Shown here: piece by piece, positions 27,924 to 37,105 of the stretch
How positions within the stretch are numbered: position 1 is the first letter of the stretch
How the letters are laid out: the number at the start of each line of letters is the position of its first letter
Source of the DNA: Mycolicibacterium neoaurum VKM Ac-1815D
GTDB taxonomy: Bacteria > Actinomycetota > Actinomycetes > Mycobacteriales > Mycobacteriaceae
Length of the DNA stretch: 64,000 nt
Direction: 5' to 3'
Assembly (NCBI RefSeq): GCF_000317305.3
Contig: NC_023036.2
Location: 5,146,001-5,210,000 of the forward strand
Position numbers and translations under genes: made by a program
The notes under the pieces: model-generated
Databases searched by the model: none
Told to the model about the DNA's origin: nothing
What the model saw: only the letters and a program-made list of their open reading frames with translations

Positions 27924-28417
27924 AGGCAATCGGACTGGCCAACTTCAACTCCCTGTCCGAGCGTGGGCAGATGCATCTGCTGTTCGAGGTGTGCTCCTCG
28001 ACCATCTGGGCTCGGCGGGTGCTGGCGGCCGCGCCGTTCCGGGACGCCGACGCCCTCTACGACAGGGCGGATCGCATCCTCGCCGAGCTTCCCGATGCCG
28101 AGATCGACGCCGCGCTCGACGGGCACCCCCGCATCGGGGCCCGGGCAGACAATCCGTCGTCGGCCCGCGAACAGGCTCGGGTGGCCGACGCCGACGATTC
28201 GGTGAAAGCGGCGCTCGCCCAGAAGAACCGGGAGTACGAGCAGCGGTTCGGCTATGTGTATCTGGTGTGCGCCAGTGGCCGTTCGGCAGAGGAACTTCTG
28301 GACATCCTCACCGACCGCCTGGCCAACGACCCCGTAACCGAGCGTCGGGTGATGCGCAACGAGCTCGCCAAGATCAACCGGCTACGGCTGGAACGACTGC
28401 TGAGTGAGCCGACATGA
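27920..28417 (+). CDS. uraD: 2-oxo-4-hydroxy-4-carboxy-5-ureidoimidazoline (OHCU) decarboxylase
   Basis: This 165-residue protein decarboxylates OHCU to S-allantoin, the last of the three urate-breakdown steps. The catalytic His-Pro is in DGHPRIGARADNPSS, the Glu follows in AREQARV, and QKNREYEQRFGYVYLVCASG is the family's C-terminal signature. The GTG start at 27920 overlaps the permease stop (GTGA), and its stop overlaps the uraH start (ATGA). Compared with the domain fused to the permease, this copy keeps the catalytic residues and should be the working enzyme. Confidence 0.92.
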   Translation: MKAIGLANFNSLSERGQMHLLFEVCSSTIWARRVLAAAPFRDADALYDRADRILAELPDAEIDAALDGHPRIGARADNPSSAREQARVADADDSVKAALAQKNREYEQRFGYVYLVCASGRSAEELLDILTDRLANDPVTERRVMRNELAKINRLRLERLLSEPT

Positions 28418-28743
28418 TGGGTCACATGACGTTGTCGACACATGTCCTGGATGCCACCACCGGAACGCCCGCAGCCGGGGTGGCGGTCACCCTGACCGCT
28501 GCCGGCACCGTGGTGGCCGACGGCATCACCGATTCCGACGGACGCATCCCGGAGTTCGGCGGAGAACTCGCCGCAGGGGTGTACCGGCTGCATTTCGACA
28601 CCGCCGCCTACTTCGCCGCCGAAGGACTCGTGGGCTTCTACCCGGAGGTGGTGATCGCCTTCGAGATCACCGAACTCTCCGGGCATTATCACGTGCCGCT
28701 GCTGTTGTCCCCGTACGCCTACTCCACCTACCGCGGGAGCTGA
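28414..28743 (+). CDS. uraH: 5-Hydroxyisourate hydrolase (transthyretin-like)
   Basis: This 109-residue protein hydrolyses 5-hydroxyisourate to OHCU. The family motifs are LSTHVLDATTGTPAAG at the N-terminus and the C-terminal YSTYRGS; the active-site histidines in THVLD and HYHVPLLLSPYAY are present. The start could be ATG 28414, 28417 or 28426; I take 28414, which overlaps the uraD stop as ATGA. It lies four bases before the urate hydroxylase gene, so substrate flows hpxO to uraH to uraD within one operon. Confidence 0.92.
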   Translation: MMGHMTLSTHVLDATTGTPAAGVAVTLTAAGTVVADGITDSDGRIPEFGGELAAGVYRLHFDTAAYFAAEGLVGFYPEVVIAFEITELSGHYHVPLLLSPYAYSTYRGS

Positions 28744-28747
28744 TCAA

Positions 28748-29917
28748 TTGAAGGTCGCCATCATCGGCGCAGGCATGGGCGGATTGAGCGCGGCCATCGC
28801 ACTGCGCCAGATCGGTATCGAGACCGCCGTCTACGAGCGCGTCACCGAGAACAAGCCGGTGGGTGCGGCGATCTCGGTGTGGTCCAACGGGGTGAAATGC
28901 CTGAACTATCTGGGCCTGCGCGAGGAGACCGAACAGCTCGGCGGGCTGGTCGAGACGATGAGTTACGTCGATGGGCACACTGGTGCGACGATGTGCCGAT
29001 TCTCGATGCAACCCCTGATCGATGAGGTCGGTCAACGCCCTTACCCCATCGCCAGGGCCGAACTCCAACTGATGTTGATGCAGGCGTACGGGATGGATGA
29101 CATCAGGTTCGGTATGACCATGGTCGAGGTCGGCGACAGTCCCGACGCCGCGACGGCCACCTTCGCCGACGGCACGACGATCCACGCCGATGCGATCATC
29201 GGCGCGGACGGCGCCGGCTCGATCACCCGCGAATACGTGTTGGGCACCCCGGTGACGCGGCGCTACGCCGGCTACGTGAACTACAACGGCTTGGTCGCCA
29301 CCGATGAGGCGATCGGTCCGGCCACCGAATGGACCACCTATGTCGGTGACGGCAAGCGGGTTTCGGTGATGCCCGTATCCGACGGGCGCTTCTACTTCTT
29401 CTTCGATGTCGTCGAGGAGCAGGGTCTGCCCTACCGCCGGGGCAGCGCCCGCGAGGTGCTGCGCGGGCACTTCGCCGATTGGGCTCCCGGGGTGCAGACC
29501 CTGATCGACGCGCTGGATCCGCAGGCCACCAACCGGGTCGAGATCCTGGATCTGGACCCCTTCGACACCTGGGTGAAGGGGCGCGTGGCGGTGCTGGGCG
29601 ATGCGGCGCACAACACCACACCCGATATCGGACAAGGTGGGTGTTCGGCCATGGAAGACGCCATCGCACTGCAATGGGCATTCAAGGACCATCCCGACGA
29701 TGTGCATGCGGCATTGATCGCGTATCAGGAGGCCCGTACCGAACGAGCGGGCGAGCTCGTCCTGCGGGCCCGCAAACGTTGTGATGTCACCCATGCCAAG
29801 GATCCCGAGTTGACTGCGCAATGGTACGAGGAGCTGCGAAACGAGGACGGCACCAACATCCTCCGCGGTATCGCGGGCAATATTCTCGGTGGGCCACTCA
29901 CCCCGGCCACCAACTAA
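28748..29917 (+). CDS. hpxO: FAD-dependent urate hydroxylase (HpxO type)
   Basis: This 389-residue flavoprotein monooxygenase converts urate to 5-hydroxyisourate with NADH and oxygen, replacing the cofactor-free uricase. It has the FAD fold at the extreme N-terminus (VAIIGAGMGGLSAAIAL), and the HpxO-like stretches VNYNGLVATDEAI, GKRVSVMPVSDGRFYFFFDV and VAVLGDAAHNTTPDIGQGG. The start is TTG 28748: no ATG precedes the FAD motif, and GGGAG lies eight bases upstream. Its stop overlaps that of the convergent guaD gene. Confidence 0.92.
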   Translation: MKVAIIGAGMGGLSAAIALRQIGIETAVYERVTENKPVGAAISVWSNGVKCLNYLGLREETEQLGGLVETMSYVDGHTGATMCRFSMQPLIDEVGQRPYPIARAELQLMLMQAYGMDDIRFGMTMVEVGDSPDAATATFADGTTIHADAIIGADGAGSITREYVLGTPVTRRYAGYVNYNGLVATDEAIGPATEWTTYVGDGKRVSVMPVSDGRFYFFFDVVEEQGLPYRRGSAREVLRGHFADWAPGVQTLIDALDPQATNRVEILDLDPFDTWVKGRVAVLGDAAHNTTPDIGQGGCSAMEDAIALQWAFKDHPDDVHAALIAYQEARTERAGELVLRARKRCDVTHAKDPELTAQWYEELRNEDGTNILRGIAGNILGGPLTPATN

Positions 29918-31260
29918 TCGGCAGTCAGCAAGCGACCGCGCACGTACACCTGACCGACGGCCTCCTCGCGCATACTCATCAGCAGCGTGAACAGCAGCCG
30001 GTCGGTGTCCTCGGAGTCGATGCGCGCCAATACCTCCGGCAACATCACCTGCCGATCGGGGGCGATCACCACGAAGTCTGCTTCCTTGCCTGCGTCGAGG
30101 TTGCCGACCCGGTCCTGCATGTCCAGCGCCCGCGCCCCCGCCACCGTCGCCGTGTACAGCAGCTCGGCAGGCGTTATCGACAGCCCTTGTCCGGCCGGCT
30201 CGCTGATATGAACCTTGAAGCAGTCGTTGAGGACACGCGGGATCAACCACTCGTCGCCTGCGGCGATATCGGTACCCAGGGCGATGTTCACGCCGGCATC
30301 GGCGGTGCGTCGCCACGGCATGGTGCCCGACCCGAGGAACAATTGCGAGGTCGGACAATGTGCCACCGAGCTCCCGGTCTCGGCCAACCGGGCAAGTTCG
30401 CTCTGGCTGCAGTGCACGGCATGCGCGAAGACACTTCGTCTGCCCAACAACGACCGAGCGCCACCCGTGAGCCGCCCGTCGTAGGTATCCAGGTAATCTC
30501 GCACACCGAAACTGGAACGGACAGAATCAATTTCGGCTGCATTCTCGGAAAGATGGGTATGAAAGTAGACACCACTACCCCGCACCGAGTCATAGAGCTC
30601 GCCCAGTCCGTGCAGGGTGGCGGCAGTGACCGACAGCGCAAAACGCGGTATCACCGCGACACCGGCCAGTCCGGATCCGGCGCCGTGCCAACGCCGGATC
30701 TCGCTGTCGGTCAGCGTGATCGCGGCATCCTCGGTGGTGATCAGCGGCGCCGCCGCATCCGGTCCCACCGTCTGGATGCCCCGCCCCGACACCGTGCGCA
30801 GACCGGTGCGGCAGGACTCCTCGAAGAGCGCGTCCTGGGCCTCGGGGAACGCCGAGCCGAACACCATTGCGGTGGTGGTGCCGACCGCGATCCGGCGCGC
30901 GCAGAAATCGCCGGCCACAGCACGTGCATACTCGGCGTCGGCCAGCATCGCCTCGGCAGGAAAGATGCAGCGCTGCAACCAGTCCAACAGCTGCCCGCCG
31001 CCGTAGGAGTCGGTGCAGCGGGTCTGAGGGAAGTGCAGGTGTGTGTCGACGAATCCCGGCAGCAGGAAGCCCGGACGGCAGTCCACGACCGTGGCCTCGG
31101 CATACGTGGCCGGCAACCGGTCGTATCGGCCGCTGAAGCCGATGGTTCCGGTATCGTCCACCGCGAGCACGCCGTCGGGAATGCTCACCAGGTGGTCCCG
31201 TGCCTGCATCAACTCTGGTGACCCGCCGATGTGCATCAGGTGTCCGCGGTACACACGCAT
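29914..31260 (-). CDS. guaD: Guanine deaminase
   Basis: This 448-residue amidohydrolase turns guanine into xanthine and ammonia. The zinc ligands are in PGFVDTHLHFPQT (about 67-79), HTHLSEN (about 236), HAVHC (about 277) and GTDIAAG (about 327). GQLLDWLQRCIFPAE is typical of bacterial GuaD. ATG 31260 begins MRVYRGHLMHIGG. It diverges from the xanthine dehydrogenase genes across 85 bases, so one promoter region probably serves entry of purines into the pathway. No regulator gene is nearby. Confidence 0.92.
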   Translation of the reverse strand: MRVYRGHLMHIGGSPELMQARDHLVSIPDGVLAVDDTGTIGFSGRYDRLPATYAEATVVDCRPGFLLPGFVDTHLHFPQTRCTDSYGGGQLLDWLQRCIFPAEAMLADAEYARAVAGDFCARRIAVGTTTAMVFGSAFPEAQDALFEESCRTGLRTVSGRGIQTVGPDAAAPLITTEDAAITLTDSEIRRWHGAGSGLAGVAVIPRFALSVTAATLHGLGELYDSVRGSGVYFHTHLSENAAEIDSVRSSFGVRDYLDTYDGRLTGGARSLLGRRSVFAHAVHCSQSELARLAETGSSVAHCPTSQLFLGSGTMPWRRTADAGVNIALGTDIAAGDEWLIPRVLNDCFKVHISEPAGQGLSITPAELLYTATVAGARALDMQDRVGNLDAGKEADFVVIAPDRQVMLPEVLARIDSEDTDRLLFTLLMSMREEAVGQVYVRGRLLTAD

Positions 31261-31345
31261 CCTCTGATTGTCACAGTGTCTGCACGACTGCGCAGTTCGA
31301 TGGTTTCGGGCTGCGCGGCCACCATGTTGCCCTTAGGGTCGTCAG

Positions 31346-32170
31346 ATGGACCTCAACAGCGTCGAGGCGGTGCGCACGCCCGCCCGCCGCGATGAGGTGT
31401 GGCCACTGAGGTCGACCGACGCCATCCTGGCCGGCGGGACCTGGCTGTTCTCCGAACCACAGCCCGCCGTGTCCCGCCTTGTCGACATCACCGGACTGGG
31501 ATGGGCACCGGTCACGCTGAGCGAGGAGGGAGTGGAACTCGCGGCGACGTGTACGGTCGCCGAACTCGGCGGGCTCTCGAAGCTGCTGCCGTCCGCCCGA
31601 CCGCACTGGATCGCGGCTCCGCTGTTCGCGCAATGCTGCACCGCGTTGTTGGCCTCGGCCAAGATCTGGCGCACCGCCACCATGGGCGGCAACATCTGCC
31701 TGTCCTTTCCCGCCGGGGCGATGATCTCCCTGGTCTCCGCCCTCGACGGCACCGTCACCGTATGGTGCGCCGATGGGTCCGATCGCGTCCTACCGATCAC
31801 CGACTTCGTCACCGGCGACTCCCGCAATGCACTACAACCGGGAGATCTCCTGCGCTCGGTCCAGATTCCTGCCCACTCGCTCGCCGCGCGCACCGCCTAT
31901 CGCAAGCTCGCCCCGTCACCACTGGGCCGGTCCAGCGCCGTGGTCATCGGACGGCGCCACGCCGACGGGGAGTTCGTGGTCTCCGTCACCGCAGCGACGG
32001 TGCGCCCGCTGGTGTTCCGCTTCGACACCCTGCCCACCGCCGCCCATCTGCGTGACGCGCTGGGGGGAATCGCCGAGCAGGACATCACCCGCGATGTGCA
32101 CGGTGATCCGGACTGGCGGCGGGCGGTGACGTTGACCCTGGCCGAACAGATTCGTACCGAGCTGACATGA
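31346..32170 (+). CDS. Xanthine dehydrogenase FAD-binding subunit
   Basis: This 274-residue protein has the CoxM/XdhB-type FAD domain. It shows ILAGGTWLFSEPQP near the N-terminus, TATMGGNICLSFPAGAM (about 112-128) contacting FAD, then YRKLAPSPLGRSSAVVIG. It passes electrons from the iron-sulfur clusters to NAD. Its stop overlaps the start of the large subunit (ATGA, 32167-32170). The ATG at 31346 has only a weak ribosome site (AGGGTCGTCAG). Confidence 0.88.
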   Translation: MDLNSVEAVRTPARRDEVWPLRSTDAILAGGTWLFSEPQPAVSRLVDITGLGWAPVTLSEEGVELAATCTVAELGGLSKLLPSARPHWIAAPLFAQCCTALLASAKIWRTATMGGNICLSFPAGAMISLVSALDGTVTVWCADGSDRVLPITDFVTGDSRNALQPGDLLRSVQIPAHSLAARTAYRKLAPSPLGRSSAVVIGRRHADGEFVVSVTAATVRPLVFRFDTLPTAAHLRDALGGIAEQDITRDVHGDPDWRRAVTLTLAEQIRTELT

Positions 32171-34881
32171 AGGTCACGGTCAACGGCAACGACTGCACCG
32201 ACACCGCGCGCCCCGGCCAGTGTCTGCGTACCTACCTGCGCGAGCATGGCCACTTCGAGGTGAAGAAGGGCTGCGATGCCGGCGACTGCGGGGCCTGTTC
32301 GGTGCTGGTGGACGGTGATCCCGTGCACTCCTGTGTGTTTCCCGCCTTCCGGGCTGACGGACGCCACGTCACCACCGTCGCGGGGCTGGGCACACCGGAG
32401 AACCTGCATCCGGTACAGCGACGTTTTCTGGAAGCCGCGGGATTCCAGTGCGGATTCTGCACCGCGGGCATGGTCACCACCGCGGCGGCACTGCCCCCCG
32501 CCGGTTCCACCGACCATACCGACGACCTACCTCAGCAGCTCAAGGGAAACCTCTGCCGATGCACCGGCTATCGCGCCATCGGGGATGCGATAGCCGGCGT
32601 CACGAACACCGAGAAGCCCGGTGGCAGCGATGTCGGTCGATCGATCGGCGCGCCCGCCGGTGTCGCAGTGGTCACCGGCACCGAGCAGTACACGATGGAC
32701 GAGACATCGGAAGGATTGCTGCACCTGGCGGTGCTGCACAGTCCGGTGCCACACGCCCGCATCCGATCGATCGATATCGAGGCGGCCCAGTCGATTCCGG
32801 GCGTGCGACTGGTCCTGACGCACCATGACAGCCCTCCGGTCCGATTCTCGACGGCCCGCCACGAATCACGTGATGACGATCCTGACGACACCGTGATCCT
32901 CGACGACACCGTACGTTTCGTCGGCCAGCGGGTGGCCGCGGCGATCGCCGATGATCTCGGCACCGCCGAAAAGGCCTGCCGGGCACTCATTGTCGACTAC
33001 GAGATCCTGCCCGCGGTGTTCGATCCGGAGGCCGCACGGGCGCCAGGCGCGCCGGCACTGCATGCCGACAAGGGACCCGAATCCCGCATCTGCGATCCGG
33101 CGCACAACCTGGTCGCCGAGCTACACGGCGAGGTGGGTTCGGTCCAGGACGGTATCGCGGCGGCCGAGTCGGCCGGGGGTGCCGTCGTGCGCGGCCGCTG
33201 GCAGACCCAGCGGGTACAGCATGTGCATCTGGAGACCCACGGCTGCACCGGATGGCGGGATCCCGACGGGCGCTTGGTGATCCGGACCAGCTCGCAGGTG
33301 CCCTTCCTGGTGCGCGACGAACTGTGCCATATCTTCGGCCTGGAGCCGGACGGGGTGCGGGTGTTCACCCGCCGCGTCGGCGGCGGATTCGGCGGTAAGC
33401 AGGAGATGCTGACCGAGGATCTGGTGGCGATGGCGGTGCTGCGGCTGGGCAGGCCGGTGCGCTACGAATTCAGTCGCACCGATCAGTTCACCGTGGCACC
33501 GTGTCGGCATCCGTTCCGGGTGGACGTCACCGTCGCCGCCGATGCCGACGGCATTCTCACCGCACTGACGGTCGATGCACTGGTCGACGCCGGTGCCTAC
33601 GGTAACCACAGTCCCGGCGTGATGTTCCACGGGTGCGGGGAATCCGTTGCGATATACCGCAGTCCGAACAAACGGGTGGATGCCCACGCCGTCTACACCA
33701 ACAACCTCCCATCCGGCGCGTTTCGCGGTTACGGCCTCGGCCAGGTCATGTTCGCCGTCGAATCCGCGATCGACGAATTGGCGCATCGGCAAGGCATCGA
33801 CCCCTTCGAGTTCCGACGGCGCAATGTCGTCGTTCCCGGTGACCGGTTCGTGGACTCCCACGTCCTCGACGACGATCTGACCTTCGGGAGTTACGGTCTC
33901 GACCAATGCCTGGACCTCGCCGAATCGGCGTTGCGGGCAGGTAACGGTGCGGTCGCACCCGCTGGGTGGGCGGTCGGCGAGGGAATGGCCGTGGCCATGA
34001 TCGCCACCATTCCGCCGCGCGGGCATTACGGCGAGGCGACGGTGACCGTCGACGCCGACGGCGTGTACACCCTGGACGTGGGGACCACCGAGTTCGGCAA
34101 TGGCACCACCACGGTGCACACCCAGCTTGCGGCGACCGAACTGGGCACCGTTCCCGAACGGATCGTGGTACGTCAATCCGACACCGCCACAACCGGTTAC
34201 GACACCGGCGCGTTCGGCTCGGCAGGAACCGTGGTCGCCGGACGGGCGACACTGTTGGCGTGCCGCGAATTGAGCACCAGGTTGACCGCGGCCGCCAGCG
34301 CACTGAGCGGAGCCGACCGCGCGACATGCACGTTGGGACGCAACGGTGTTCAGTGCGGCGATCGCCTGGTGGACTTCTCGGCGCTGCCCACACCGATGAG
34401 CAGTACCGCGGCTCACGACGGCACACCGCGGTCGGTCGCGTTCAACGTGCAGGCCTTCCGCGTCGCGGTCAACACCGAGACCGGCGAGGTCCGGATCCTG
34501 CAGTCGGTCCATGCGGCCGACGCCGGAGTGGTGATGAATCCCCAGCAGTGCCGCGGTCAGGTGGAAGGCGGTGTGGCACAGGCGATCGGCTCGGCGCTGT
34601 TCGAGGAGATCCAGATAGACCCCGACGGTGTGGTGACGACCGCGACGCTGCGCAACTACCATATTCCCCAGTTCGCGGATGTTCCGTTCACCGAGGTGTA
34701 CTTCGCCGATACCTACGACGAGTTGGGGCCACTCGGCGCCAAGTCGATGAGCGAGTCGCCGTACAACCCGGTCGCCCCCGCGCTGGCCAACGCAATAGCC
34801 GACGCATGCGGTGCGCGCATGCGTCGGCTACCGATGACGCCGGCCCGGGTGTGGCGGGAGCTGCGCTCCGCGCAGTCCTAG
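32167..34881 (+). CDS. Xanthine dehydrogenase, fused [2Fe-2S] and molybdopterin subunits
   Basis: The 904-residue protein begins with a two-cluster ferredoxin domain (about 1-145): plant-type cysteines in GCDAGDCGACSVLVDG and the second set in QCGFCTAGM and GNLCRCTGYRAIGD. The remainder is the molybdenum hydroxylase subunit, with TRRVGGGFGGKQEM, NLPSGAFRGYGLGQ and TGAFGSAGT, and the active-site Glu in LGAKSMSESPYNP near the C-terminus. It should oxidise hypoxanthine/xanthine to urate. The fused FeS-Mo layout with separate FAD subunit is less common than the three-subunit or single-chain forms. Xanthine specificity is inferred from guaD and urate genes nearby. No cofactor-insertion gene (xdhC) is seen. 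Confidence 0.88.
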   Translation: MKVTVNGNDCTDTARPGQCLRTYLREHGHFEVKKGCDAGDCGACSVLVDGDPVHSCVFPAFRADGRHVTTVAGLGTPENLHPVQRRFLEAAGFQCGFCTAGMVTTAAALPPAGSTDHTDDLPQQLKGNLCRCTGYRAIGDAIAGVTNTEKPGGSDVGRSIGAPAGVAVVTGTEQYTMDETSEGLLHLAVLHSPVPHARIRSIDIEAAQSIPGVRLVLTHHDSPPVRFSTARHESRDDDPDDTVILDDTVRFVGQRVAAAIADDLGTAEKACRALIVDYEILPAVFDPEAARAPGAPALHADKGPESRICDPAHNLVAELHGEVGSVQDGIAAAESAGGAVVRGRWQTQRVQHVHLETHGCTGWRDPDGRLVIRTSSQVPFLVRDELCHIFGLEPDGVRVFTRRVGGGFGGKQEMLTEDLVAMAVLRLGRPVRYEFSRTDQFTVAPCRHPFRVDVTVAADADGILTALTVDALVDAGAYGNHSPGVMFHGCGESVAIYRSPNKRVDAHAVYTNNLPSGAFRGYGLGQVMFAVESAIDELAHRQGIDPFEFRRRNVVVPGDRFVDSHVLDDDLTFGSYGLDQCLDLAESALRAGNGAVAPAGWAVGEGMAVAMIATIPPRGHYGEATVTVDADGVYTLDVGTTEFGNGTTTVHTQLAATELGTVPERIVVRQSDTATTGYDTGAFGSAGTVVAGRATLLACRELSTRLTAAASALSGADRATCTLGRNGVQCGDRLVDFSALPTPMSSTAAHDGTPRSVAFNVQAFRVAVNTETGEVRILQSVHAADAGVVMNPQQCRGQVEGGVAQAIGSALFEEIQIDPDGVVTTATLRNYHIPQFADVPFTEVYFADTYDELGPLGAKSMSESPYNPVAPALANAIADACGARMRRLPMTPARVWRELRSAQS

Positions 34882-36062
34882 AGCCGTTCGATGATGGTGA
34901 CGTTGGCGGTACCGCCGCCCTCACACATCGTCTGCAGGCCGTAACGCCCGCCGGTGCGCTCCAAGGTGTTGAGCATCGTGGCGAACAACTTGGCACCGGT
35001 GGCACCGAGCGGATGGCCGAGCGCGATGGCACCACCACTGGGATTGACCTTGGCCGGATCCACCCCGGTCTCCTTGATCCATGCCTGGACGACGGGAGCG
35101 AACGCCTCGTTGATCTCGACCGTGTCGATATCGTCGATGGACAGTCCGGTCTTCTCCAACGCGTAGTGGGTGGCCGGGATCGGGCCGGTGAGCATGTACA
35201 CCGGATCGGCACCGCGGGCGCTGATGTGATGGATCCGGGCGCGCGGCGTCAGGCCGTGCTGCTTCACCGCGTCCGCGGAGGCGAGCAGCACCGCGCTGGC
35301 ACCGTCGGAGATCTGGCTGGCCATGGCGGCAGTCAGTCTTCCGCCGTCGACGAGGGTCTTGAGCCCGGCCATCTTCTCCAGGGTCGTATCGCGGGGTCCC
35401 TCGTCGGTGACGAAGGCGGTCCCGTCGATCTGGACCGGGATGATCTCGTTCTCGAAGTAACCCGCCCGGATGGCTTCCTGCGCTCGTTGGTGGCTGGCCA
35501 GGGCGTAGCGCTCCATGTCCTCGCGGGACAGGTTCCACTTCTCGGCGATCATTTCGGACCCGCGGAACTGCGAGATCTCCTGGTCGCCGTAACGGTGCAG
35601 CCAGCCCTTGGACTCGTTGGTGGGTGAGGTGTAGCCGAATTCCTTACCGACGATCATGGCCGAGCTGATCGGGATCTGGCTCATGTTCTGCATGCCGCCG
35701 GCCACGATGAGATCGGCCGTGCCGGACATGATCGCCTGCGCCCCGAAGGAGATGGCCTGCTGGCTGGAGCCGCACTGGCGGTCGACGGTCACGCCGGGGA
35801 CTTCCTCGGGGAAGCCGGCGGCCAGCCACGACAGCCGTGCGATGTTGCCCGCCTGTCCGCCCACCGCATCGACACAACCCGCGATCACGTCGTCCACGGC
35901 ACCGGGGTCGACGTCATTGCGATCGAAGAGTCCGCGCCAGGCCGTGGCGCCGAGGTCGACGGGGTGCACGCCGGCCAGTGACCCGTTGCGCTTTCCGATC
36001 GCGGTGCGCACGGCATCGATGACGAATGCTTCTGAGGCCACTGCTTTTGAGCCCAAGGCCAT
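34878..36062 (-). CDS. fadA6: Thiolase FadA6 of steroid ring C/D degradation
   Basis: This 394-residue thiolase matches Rv3556c and cleaves a late beta-ketoacyl-CoA from the C/D-ring remnant. The nucleophile is in VDRQCGSSQQAISFGAQ (about Cys92). The C-terminal elements [18 protein letters not shown] and MCEGGGTANVTIIERL are intact. ATG 36062 shares its A with the kstR2 stop (TAATG), and AAGGAG lies upstream. Its stop overlaps the convergent xanthine dehydrogenase stop. The gene is co-transcribed with kstR2 and so is under KstR2 control. Confidence 0.92.
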   Translation of the reverse strand: MALGSKAVASEAFVIDAVRTAIGKRNGSLAGVHPVDLGATAWRGLFDRNDVDPGAVDDVIAGCVDAVGGQAGNIARLSWLAAGFPEEVPGVTVDRQCGSSQQAISFGAQAIMSGTADLIVAGGMQNMSQIPISSAMIVGKEFGYTSPTNESKGWLHRYGDQEISQFRGSEMIAEKWNLSREDMERYALASHQRAQEAIRAGYFENEIIPVQIDGTAFVTDEGPRDTTLEKMAGLKTLVDGGRLTAAMASQISDGASAVLLASADAVKQHGLTPRARIHHISARGADPVYMLTGPIPATHYALEKTGLSIDDIDTVEINEAFAPVVQAWIKETGVDPAKVNPSGGAIALGHPLGATGAKLFATMLNTLERTGGRYGLQTMCEGGGTANVTIIERL

Positions 36063-36655
36063 TACGAGACTCCTTCTGTGGTGATGCCGCCAAGAACGAT
36101 GGCGAGGTACTGGCGGCCGACTTCTTCGGCCGTGAGCGGTCCGCCGGGTTGATACCAACGCACCGAGACCCAGGTGGTGTCGCGGATGAAGCGATAGATC
36201 AGGTCGACGTCGAGGTCGGGACGGAAGGACCCGTCGGCAACCCCGTCGTGCAACAGGTCGATCCACATCTTGCGCTGTTCCCGGTTGCGCTCGTCGACGA
36301 AACCGAACTGATCCAGCGCTGACAGCCGTTTGGCCTCATCCTGGTAGATCACCACCTGCGCGTGGCGGTGTTCGATCGCTTCGAAGGACGCCATGAACAG
36401 GCCCTTGAGCCGGTCCAGGGGCGTCGATTCGCTCGAGAGAACCTGCTGATAGCGCTCGAAGAGCCAGTCGAGAAAGTCACGCAGGACCTCCTCGACCATC
36501 TGTTCCTTGGATTTGAAATGGTGGTAAAGGCTGCCCGAGAGGATGCCCGCCGAATCGGCGATATCGCGCACTGTGGTGGCCTTGAGGCCACGCTCGGCGA
36601 ACATCGTCGCCGCGAGCTGCAGCAGCTCGTCGCGACGGCTTGCCGGCTGTGTCAT
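36062..36655 (-). CDS. kstR2: TetR-family repressor KstR2
   Basis: This 197-residue TetR regulator matches Rv3557c. The N-terminal helix-turn-helix (about 10-55, including TTVRDIADSAGILSGSLYHHF) is followed by the ligand domain, which binds HIP-CoA. It represses the genes for steroid rings C/D. ATG 36655 begins MTQPASRRDELL; the longer reading to 36679 would cover its own operator and is rejected. The KstR2 box at 36671-36684 lies only 15 bases upstream of the start, so the gene is autoregulated. Confidence 0.93.
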   Translation of the reverse strand: MTQPASRRDELLQLAATMFAERGLKATTVRDIADSAGILSGSLYHHFKSKEQMVEEVLRDFLDWLFERYQQVLSSESTPLDRLKGLFMASFEAIEHRHAQVVIYQDEAKRLSALDQFGFVDERNREQRKMWIDLLHDGVADGSFRPDLDVDLIYRFIRDTTWVSVRWYQPGGPLTAEEVGRQYLAIVLGGITTEGVS

Positions 36656-36670
36656 TCGCACAGCGTACCA

Positions 36671-36684
36671 ACCAAGCACTTGCT
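36671..36684. promoter_or_regulatory. KstR2 operator of kstR2-fadA6
   Basis: ACCAAGCACTTGCT fits the KstR2 consensus AnCAAGnnCTTGnT. It sits immediately upstream of the kstR2 start codon, a position expected for tight autorepression. Confidence 0.88.
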
Positions 36685-37105
36685 AGGTCGAGCACCCGGC
36701 ACATGCGGCGGCGCGAGAGCATTATCCAGCCCGCGCAGAATGTGACCTTCATCACACTTAGCTTGGCTCAGCATATTCACGAAGGAACCGTTCCGTGCAC
36801 ACTTGTTCACCAGGCCCTCGCAGTCGGTGAGATTCCGGCAATCTGCGCGTAACAACGTTTCCTGTGCAACATCTGCAGGAACGCTGACAAGGCACCGCGC
36901 ACAGCAATGCCCGAACAGTCATCGGGCGCCCCCGAGGACAGCCCACCCCCTGTTCGATCGACAGCGATACCGCCGGTTCAGCTAATTCGTGTGCGATCTA
37001 GCCATAACTGACGTTCTCGCAAAATGCGACCGTATCGGCCCCCCGCTCCATAAGCTCACCGTGATCTATTCGATACAACTGACCAGTTTCAAGGGGAAAC
37101 CGCAT
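36685..37105. other. Intergenic region between kstR2 and the porin-like gene
   Basis: About 420 bases with no supported gene. It must carry the promoter of the porin-like gene; AAGGGGA at 37091-37097 is its ribosome site. The stretch around 36960-37060 is A+T-richer than its surroundings, but I could not assign -10/-35 boxes. No second KstR2 box is apparent close to the porin-like gene. Confidence 0.5.

Noticed and set aside
25920-27929. A 669-codon minus-strand open frame opposite the permease gene
   Set aside because: Composition is Asp/Gly/His/Gln-rich and repetitive, mirroring the permease codons; no start signal and no domain. The plus-strand permease is unmistakable.
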